Source: Xenopus tropicalis (Eukaryota; Chordata; Amphibia; Anura; Pipidae). Taken from it: 64,000 nucleotides of DNA. The translations under genes were made by a program, and so were the position numbers. Positions 57,470-64,000 of the stretch are shown piece by piece. Location of the stretch: assembly GCF_000004195.4 (NCBI RefSeq), contig NC_030678.2:37491701-37555700 (forward strand), read 5' to 3'. The notes under the pieces are model-generated. The model made no database searches and was not told the origin of the DNA. It saw only the letters and a program-made list of their open reading frames with translations. Position 1 is the first letter of the stretch; each line of letters starts with the position of its first letter.

Positions 57470-58175
57470 AATGAAAAACAGAGTGCCGCACACACAGGGA
57501 CTTTAAAAAAAGAACAAAAAATCTTTATTAATCCAACATTTTGAACACTAAGGGGCACATTTACTAAGACACGAATCTGAACCGAATTGGAAAAATTCCG
57601 ATTGGAAAACGAACATTTTGCGACTTTTTCGTATTTTTTGCGATTTTTTCGGCGACTTTACGACTTTTTGGAAATTATCGCGACTTTTTCGTTACCAATA
57701 CGATTTGCGCGAAAAAACGCAAGTTTTTCGTAGCCATTCCGAAAGTTGCGCAAAATCTTGCGATTTTTTTGTAGCGGTAAAACTTGCGCAAAAAGTTGCG
57801 CCTTTTCCATAGCGTTAAAACTTAAAAGGCGCGATGTTTCGCGCAAGTTTTAACGCTACGAAAAAATCGTGACTTTTCGCACAAGTTTTAACGCTACGAA
57901 AAGATTTTGCGCAACTTTCGGAATGGCTACGAAAAACTTGCGTTTTTTCGCACAAATCGTATTGGTAACGAAAAAGTCGCGATAATTTTCCGAAAAAATC
58001 GCAAAATACCGATCATTACGAAAAAAACGCAATCGGACACATTCGGCCCGTTCGTGGGTTAGTAAATGTGCCCCTAAATGTGTTCTTCAGGGTCAGGTTT
58101 GTCCCTGAAGAACACATTTAGATTTTTTGTTCTTTTTTAAAGTCCCTGTGTTTGCGGCACTCTGTTCTTCATTTA
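57470..58175. mobile_element. Outer inverted-repeat element hosting a Harbinger-like MITE
   Basis: The left arm (57470-57524, AACAGAGTGCCGCACACACA, GGGACTTTAAAAAAAGAACA) and right arm (58120-58175) are inverted with few differences. Just inside the right arm AAATGTGTTCTTCAGGG pairs with CCCTGAAGAACACATTT. The element was split by insertion at TAA. Confidence 0.8.
57552..58074. mobile_element. Complete Harbinger-like MITE (GGGGCACATTTACTAA family)
   Basis: The ends GGGGCACATTTACTAAGACA and TGGGTTAGTAAATGTGCCCC are inverted, with TAA at 57549-57551 and 58075-58077. Each half (about 260 bases) is largely the reverse complement of the other: TTTTTCGTTACCAATACGAT, TTTTTCGTAGCCATTCCGAA and TAGCGTTAAAACTT all recur inverted. 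The whole 523-bp unit can therefore form one giant hairpin. No transposase sequence is present. It is the best reference copy for 4826 and 26749. Confidence 0.92.
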
Positions 58176-58197
58176 TATATATATATATATATATATA
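58172..58197. repeat. (TA)n microsatellite
   Basis: About twelve TA dinucleotides immediately follow the right arm of the outer element. A short TATATAAATATAA on the left side near 57390 suggests an AT-rich insertion target. Confidence 0.9.
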
Positions 58198-61100
58198 AAA
58201 CACCAGTTTGCACAGCTCCTCCTATGCCTTTATGGATAATGTCAGAATCAATTTGTGAATTGTCCAGTGATGAATTGGACTCTGCTGTACTGAATATTCT
58301 GTATTCCAGAACTAAGTCTTGTTCTAAATCTAGTTCTGATCAGCTGATTGAGGGATGCTGGAAGGTGTAGTTTTACTTAATTTGGAGTAACTTTTTTTGC
58401 CCTGTATAAAATTGGGAATATCTCCTATTGTAAAACTAAAAGACAGAAGTTACAGAGGAATCCAGTCCAACCTTATAAAGGCACAAAGCCTAAGGCTGAC
58501 TGGTTTTATACAGCTGGCATGAAATATCAAGATAACTTCTAATATTCTTATATTTTACAAAAAACAAAGTATATTATTTTATTCATACACAAAAGCCATG
58601 AATATCCTGTAAATTATATTATTATAAATGGTGCTTACTAATGTCATTAGTTAAAATCAGTGCTTAGTAATTTAATTTCTGTCACATGATGAAAACGTGT
58701 GTGTAATAATAAATAAATTCCCCATGTTGTAAAATATAAAGATTAGAAGTCATCTTCGAGTTCCTTTGCCTTTTACTTGGTCATAGAAGTCCTCAGTGAC
58801 TTCTAATATCCTTATATTTGCAATAAGGGGTACATTATTTACTATAAGTGAATCATGTGACATAAATTACACCACCAGGCATTGATTATAAATAATGAAA
58901 TTAGTAAGCACCATTTATAACCATAGTACTTACAGAATACTCATGGCTCTTGTGGACATAACTGCAATAAACCTAATGGTGTCTAAGGAGTTGCAGCACA
59001 CTTGCTGTAATCTCATGCATAACTATCCCTTTTCCCTGGTTTTCTTCTGAATGATAGTCATGCACTGAGAACCTTCCACTTACTGAGTGGAAAGGAAATT
59101 ATTATACTAACATACGGCTATCTCAAAAACTTCACTAAACCCTAATGCACATTTAACAAATCTGTTTTCACAAATAGACTTTACAATTTTCTTATATATG
59201 TTTATACGGTTTAAGGTTTGTTGTAAGTTCCCCAACCTTTTTATATAATGCTGCAAACATCACACTCCTGCTGTGAATTGCTGACAGATATCACCTGCTC
59301 TAACTGGCTGATACCAGCAGGAGTCATTAATTTCAAATGTCCTACGGACACAAAGCATGAGTTGTTTGCAGGAGGAAAAAATGTTGGGTTAGGAAAGTAT
59401 ACCCATAAAGCAATTATATCTCAAAAACTATAAAGACATAAATCATAAATCATAAATCCTAGTGGTAAAAAAAAAAAGTTAAGCATCCACTGCAGTTTAG
59501 CGCACATATATTTTATAGGTGTATCACAGTTCTCCTTTAATATGATTTTTTCATTCCTGCACTGACAGACTTGAGGCATTCTTTTTTAAATCCTTCAATT
59601 AAAATACACTTTGTTTTTATGAATAAAACCCCTATTATTAGATGACTGATGTGCAAATTCCTTGACCTTGCCTATACTCTAATAGTTATTATCATGGGCT
59701 GAACCTCTGTAGAGAATTTTTATGAGCCATTATGGATGGTCTCCTTATGCTAAGTTTCAGCAATGCCTCCACAAATTATTAGTTAGAAAAGCCAGCATAG
59801 CTCGTGCCAGTGAAGGTTTTTTCATGCAGCTAAATGAGGTATGATGCAAATCCCAAATAAATCTTAGCAGCTCGATGAACTCCTTCAATTTGTTTGCCTG
59901 AGCTGTGATTGGTTTTCTGTGTAATCTGATTTTTCAGTGTAGCAGTGCATCTGTAAACTGACGCTTCACTAAAACAGTTTATGAGAACCAAAGTACTGCA
60001 ATCAATGCATGTGCATACTATAATCTTTCACTGGATTGCGCTATGTAGATATGTAGACAGTGTAGACATCTATATATATATATTGTATAAAATAGACTAT
60101 AAAATAAGAACTTAACTTAATATGAACAGCTAATCAGAAAAAGGTGATACACCATTAAATATACCTGTTGGCTTAAATAACAGTGCCTTATAAATCAGAT
60201 TTCTAAGCAACCTTCCTTAGCACCATATGACAAGCAGAGAAACATAAAAAAATACCCTTAAGCTTGAGCATTTTTCTCTTACTGCTTTACATGGTGGTGA
60301 CATTTGTATATACACGATTTGAAATGGAAATGTAGAGATTTTTTATTTTAGTAACTGTTAATATCAGCATTTTGTAGTTTTTTTTTTCTTAGTAATGAAT
60401 CATTTCTCTCAGTCAATGTTCTTTTACTGCATCCTGGTCATGCATGGAAAACCGTTTTTGCCCAAGATGATATTTACAGTAACTTTCCCTTTTCAACAAA
60501 AACATTATTAGAACATGTATTTATCACCTGCTGTGTATGATTCACATCTCTGTGACGGTGATTTCTCTTGAATAGTGTTCTGTTTTTCTTTGGTCGCTAC
60601 AGAATGCTTTGCTTAAATGGTGACAATATCATGGCACATTAGCTGCTTATGGTGACAAAATGGAATCAATACTTGACATAAGGTGCCACTAGTCAGTGGC
60701 ATTGTGTCAAAGCAGGATGCCTTTATAGCAGTGAATTTGCTGTGTATACTTGTTCTCTTATAATAAAATTTAGTGTAAATTATACATATTGTTTTGGGTG
60801 AATAGCTATTCTATATGCAAAAAATATTTAATCAAAGGCATTTATACACAGGCGGTGTTGATTTAAGTTTTGACCAAGATTAAATCTACTTCATTGTATG
60901 GAACACTACTGCCTTTTCTAATAAGTGATTGTGCTCATTCACATCACATCACTTCAATTGGAGCAGTTAAAATATATCCGTTCACCCAAAAGCTATATTG
61001 TTCTGTGTATACAGGCCATGACCAACTGAATATTACTAACCCCTAGTCGTATATAATTGTTGGCCAAAATATTGTGTATAGTGTATAAGGTGGCTGCCCA

Positions 61101-62846
61101 AGGCAGATGAATGGATGTTTAAAGGTATTGGCAGTTTTGAAGGTATTCTGATAATATTAATGTTAATTTTAAAAGGGGTGGTATTTCAAGCATAGCAAAA
61201 ATGTACCCCATGTTTATTATGAACACAAAAGCTGACTTTTTTTTAATTTTACTTCCATCATACTGAATTTTAAGAAGCAGGGGTTATGTAAATGATACAG
61301 GCTTTCTGATTATTTGACGATTAGGATACTTAGGGAGAAACTCTGTTGTTCACCTGAAAACTTTGCTTGCATCATTCCCTTCAATAATGAACACTAATAA
61401 ATGATTGTTCAACATTAGTTATGCCAATATAATAAGGAGTTTACAATATGCCATCATAGCTTGGTATCTCAGGGTTAACTGAGTTGACAGATACAATACC
61501 ATATCCAGAAATTCCATTCTTGAAGCCATAGTTACTACTGTGACATAAAAAAAAGCCTGATGAAATGATGTCATTGTTAATCTTTTCCTTGAAAGCTTGC
61601 ATAATGACATATATCAGACAGTATCACCTTACCAGAATTTTTTTTTAACTTTTTCCGAACTATAGCTAACACTGTACAATACATTCTGTATTTAACGGCT
61701 CAAAGTGTAGAAGATCTAACACAATAAAACTCTTTGAGAAATGCCCATCTGACTGCCTAGCCTAACAAGTGGAATTTGAATTTCGATATCCACTTAACAG
61801 TTGCTTGCTTACTTAAATAGCAGATGATTATTGGACTCTTCAATTGTATAACTGTACAACAAACCACCCTTTTAGTGCTTACTTAGTACTATATGCACAG
61901 TTCATAACCCTCTTCCACCTAAAACACTTCAAGATGCATCCAGCTATGTCTGTAAACCAATGGGATCAATGGCAACTTATTAAGCATGACTTGTAACTGA
62001 GCCATTGTAAGCTTAGCTATTAATCTCTGTCTTAAATCAGTAGTCAGTATTTGTTCTTTGTCCTGACAGGATATTTGCTTCATTTAAAATTCATGCCATA
62101 TATTGTGACTATTTTCAAAATGATTAAGCACTTTTTGTCCTTTAAATATTTCAAGACATTATATTTGTCCAAAATAATCATGTTTACATGCTAACATCTT
62201 GTAGACTCGCAACTATTTATTTGCCATAATACAATGATGTTGCTAGACTTAACTGACTCGAAGAAAGTTGGTAAAGAAAACCGTTAAAAGGATGCACTAT
62301 TTATCTCAACCACCCCTGATTGAAGGAAAAATTCCCCAGGAACTCCCCTAGGTGTTAAGTGTGATATATGCAAAGAAGAATAAACTATTGAAGAAACAGA
62401 AAACAACCTATAGGGATCTTTCTAAAAGTGGTTTTGGTATAACAAAAACATACCTTATTTTGTCAAATTGTAAAATATAAGCAACACACATCTAAAAAAC
62501 ATTAAAAGTAGCCAAGACTTTCCCAAGTTGTATACAGTTATTTGTACCTACGTATTGTTTTTGTGGAATCATTATGACCACACAAAATAATATTTTGGCA
62601 AGTGTTCATGGATTTTAATTAATGATAGTGACTACAAGTTCTATTTTTTGTTTTAGAGGTTTTTTTTAACCCAGCAAGGAATGCTTGTATTGTTCTTATG
62701 GGACCTCTCAGGTCTTACCCAGTGGACGTCTGTCTTGAACTGTATGGCATGTTTGTAATGAAGAGTAAGAAAAAACAAAACACAAGCTCCCTCGTTCCTT
62801 GCTTAAGATGAATAGTTTGTCTAGCCTTTCTTAGTATCAGCTGTTA
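58198..62846. other. Unique AT-rich non-coding DNA
   Basis: No gene, MITE or array was recognised in 4.6 kb. Open frames are at most 72 codons. 58520-58920 has two partly similar passages (CTTCTAATATTCTTATATTT and CTTCTAATATCCTTATATTT; AAATGGTGCTTACTAATG and AGTAAGCACCATTTATAA inverted), hinting at an old inverted duplication. Confidence 0.5.
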
Positions 62847-63224
62847 AGGTGGCCATACACGAGCAGATCCGCTCGCTTGGCGATGTCGCCAAGCGAGCGG
62901 ATCTTCCCCCGATATCCCCACCTACGGGTGGGCTATATCGGGGAGCATTTAGGTTAAAAAAAAATAATCTGATCGTTTGGCCCCAGGGATTATCGGATTA
63001 TGTGGGCGGCAATGGGGCAGTCGGATCGGGGACCGCATCAACGAGCCGATGCGGTCCCCGATCCGACCAGATTTTCTAACCTGGCCGATCGAGATCTGGC
63101 CAATTTCAGGCCAGATCTCGGTCGGCCAGGCCGCTCTGGTCTCCCCATACACGGGCCGATTAGCTGCCGAATCGGTCCAAGGGACCGATATCGGCAGCTA
63201 TAGTCGGCCCGTGTATGGCCACCT
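62847..63224. mobile_element. GGTGGCCATACACG-type Harbinger-like MITE, multi-hairpin
   Basis: A perfect 15-bp terminal inverted repeat (AGGTGGCCATACACG and CGTGTATGGCCACCT) is flanked by TTA (62844-62846, 63225-63227). Internal hairpins are 62865-62904 (19-bp arms, 2-base loop), about 62907-62943, 63021-63066 (19-bp arms, 8-base loop), 63080-63130 (22-bp arms, one mismatch) and 63161-63200. CpG-rich, non-coding. Related copies are at 41855 and 48145. Open frames of 67-96 codons on both strands are by-products. Confidence 0.93.
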
Positions 63225-63227
63225 TTA

Positions 63228-64000
63228 CTCTACTAGCCTTGCTGCCCTTCTTGGTAGTGTGACCTAAGGGCATGTCTAAAAATGTCTTAATATTGTACAC
63301 TTGACACTTCCCTTATGAATCTTCTATAATAGCTTAGCATTTAGAATAGCTTAGCATAGTTACATATTGTTTAATGATATAAACACCTCCATTCCAGAAT
63401 TGGGTAGATCTAGAAAGACAGGAAATACGATTACAATGAATTAAAATGTATTAACAGTGTGGTCAGCTCAACTTGAGCTGGTGGTTTAGATGACACCCTT
63501 TTTTGAATATAGAAATTGTGCTCTGTACAACTCCTTGTTCATATAGCACTCCTTCATTACATACAATGTTATATATTGTTTGGCTCCAACTGCTGGATCT
63601 GAAAAATGCTTTTTTAGACCAAACATTTATTTTATTCACCTTCCAGTGAGAACAATTCCATGGATAATACTCTAGTCTCAGATATGCCATATAAATCAGT
63701 TTAAGAGCTTTAATATACATCCATTTATCTGTGTTATGTAATATATTATTATAGTTTTTTTTTAATCATACCAGAGTATTCCAAACATATGAAAGCAAAA
63801 TATACTTTTTCTCCATAGAAATATAATTTATTCATAAAAAAATTCTTAAAAAACCAAGTTAGTTATTTATAATTGAATTTTTCAACCAATTAGGGCCTGA
63901 CATGACTGTAGAAAAAGTTAAATACATTCAAAGCTGATTAAGTCATTAATACTGTATATAATAACCACTGTCTATTTTAAACAATTTTCCATATTAAAAA
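63228..64000. other. Unique AT-rich non-coding DNA
   Basis: Nothing was recognised. An 85-codon - strand frame has no known domain. Confidence 0.55.

Overview
This is a vertebrate nuclear window, almost certainly from a Xenopus-type frog. No complete protein-coding gene is visible. The assignment rests on several dispersed repeats that I recognise as typical of Xenopus DNA: the 'TTATCCAG/CCCATACCTGTA' element, the 'GGCTCTGGCACA' long-TIR element, the 'GGTGGCCATACACG' element, the 'GGGGCACATTTACTAA' element and the 'GAGCCAC…GTTGCTC' element. It also rests on AT-rich, CpG-poor unique DNA with CpG-rich islands confined to transposons. No organism name can be proven from the sequence alone.

Layout. 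From 1 to 48 kb the DNA is intergenic or intronic, with unique AT-rich sequence peppered with non-autonomous DNA transposons (MITEs), two 5'-truncated CR1-like LINE fragments (14.0-15.5 kb and 21.1-22.0 kb) and several minisatellites. Five elements at 29.6, 31.7, 33.7, 47.2 and 48.4 kb share TAGTGATG…CATCACTA ends. They are flanked by 8-bp target duplications, three of them perfect, as expected for hAT transposons. A second group with GGGGC…, GGGCTC… or AGGTGGCC… ends has 3-bp duplications (TAA, TTA, AAT), as in PIF/Harbinger. A third group starts and ends at TTAA, as in piggyBac. Several elements are nested, so insertion order can be read directly.

Tandem arrays arise inside transposons. A 34-bp array (24 units) has grown from the 3'UTR of the LINE at 14.6 kb. 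A 52-bp array has grown in two different Harbinger-like elements at 27.0 and 44.8 kb, while the single-copy ancestral unit survives at 36.04 kb. A 20-bp motif has been amplified separately in two of the hAT-like elements. A 17-bp CTCTGTGCCCC array at 37.2-37.7 kb produces long but meaningless open frames.

From about 48.9 to 49.6 kb the sequence changes character. It has higher CpG, opposed CCAAT boxes, a long polypyrimidine tract ending in TTGCAG, and a strong donor (CAAG/GTAGGG). This is the best candidate for a host-gene 5' untranslated exon, on the + strand, and it could not be named. The DNA after it (50.1-56.8 kb and 58.2-62.8 kb) is unusually poor in recognisable repeats and could be the start of a long first intron. 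A strongly palindromic Harbinger-type element sits at 62.85-63.22 kb.

No RNA gene, CRISPR array, virus or operon-like system was found. The interest of the window lies in transposon family structure, nested insertions and the birth of minisatellites inside transposons.
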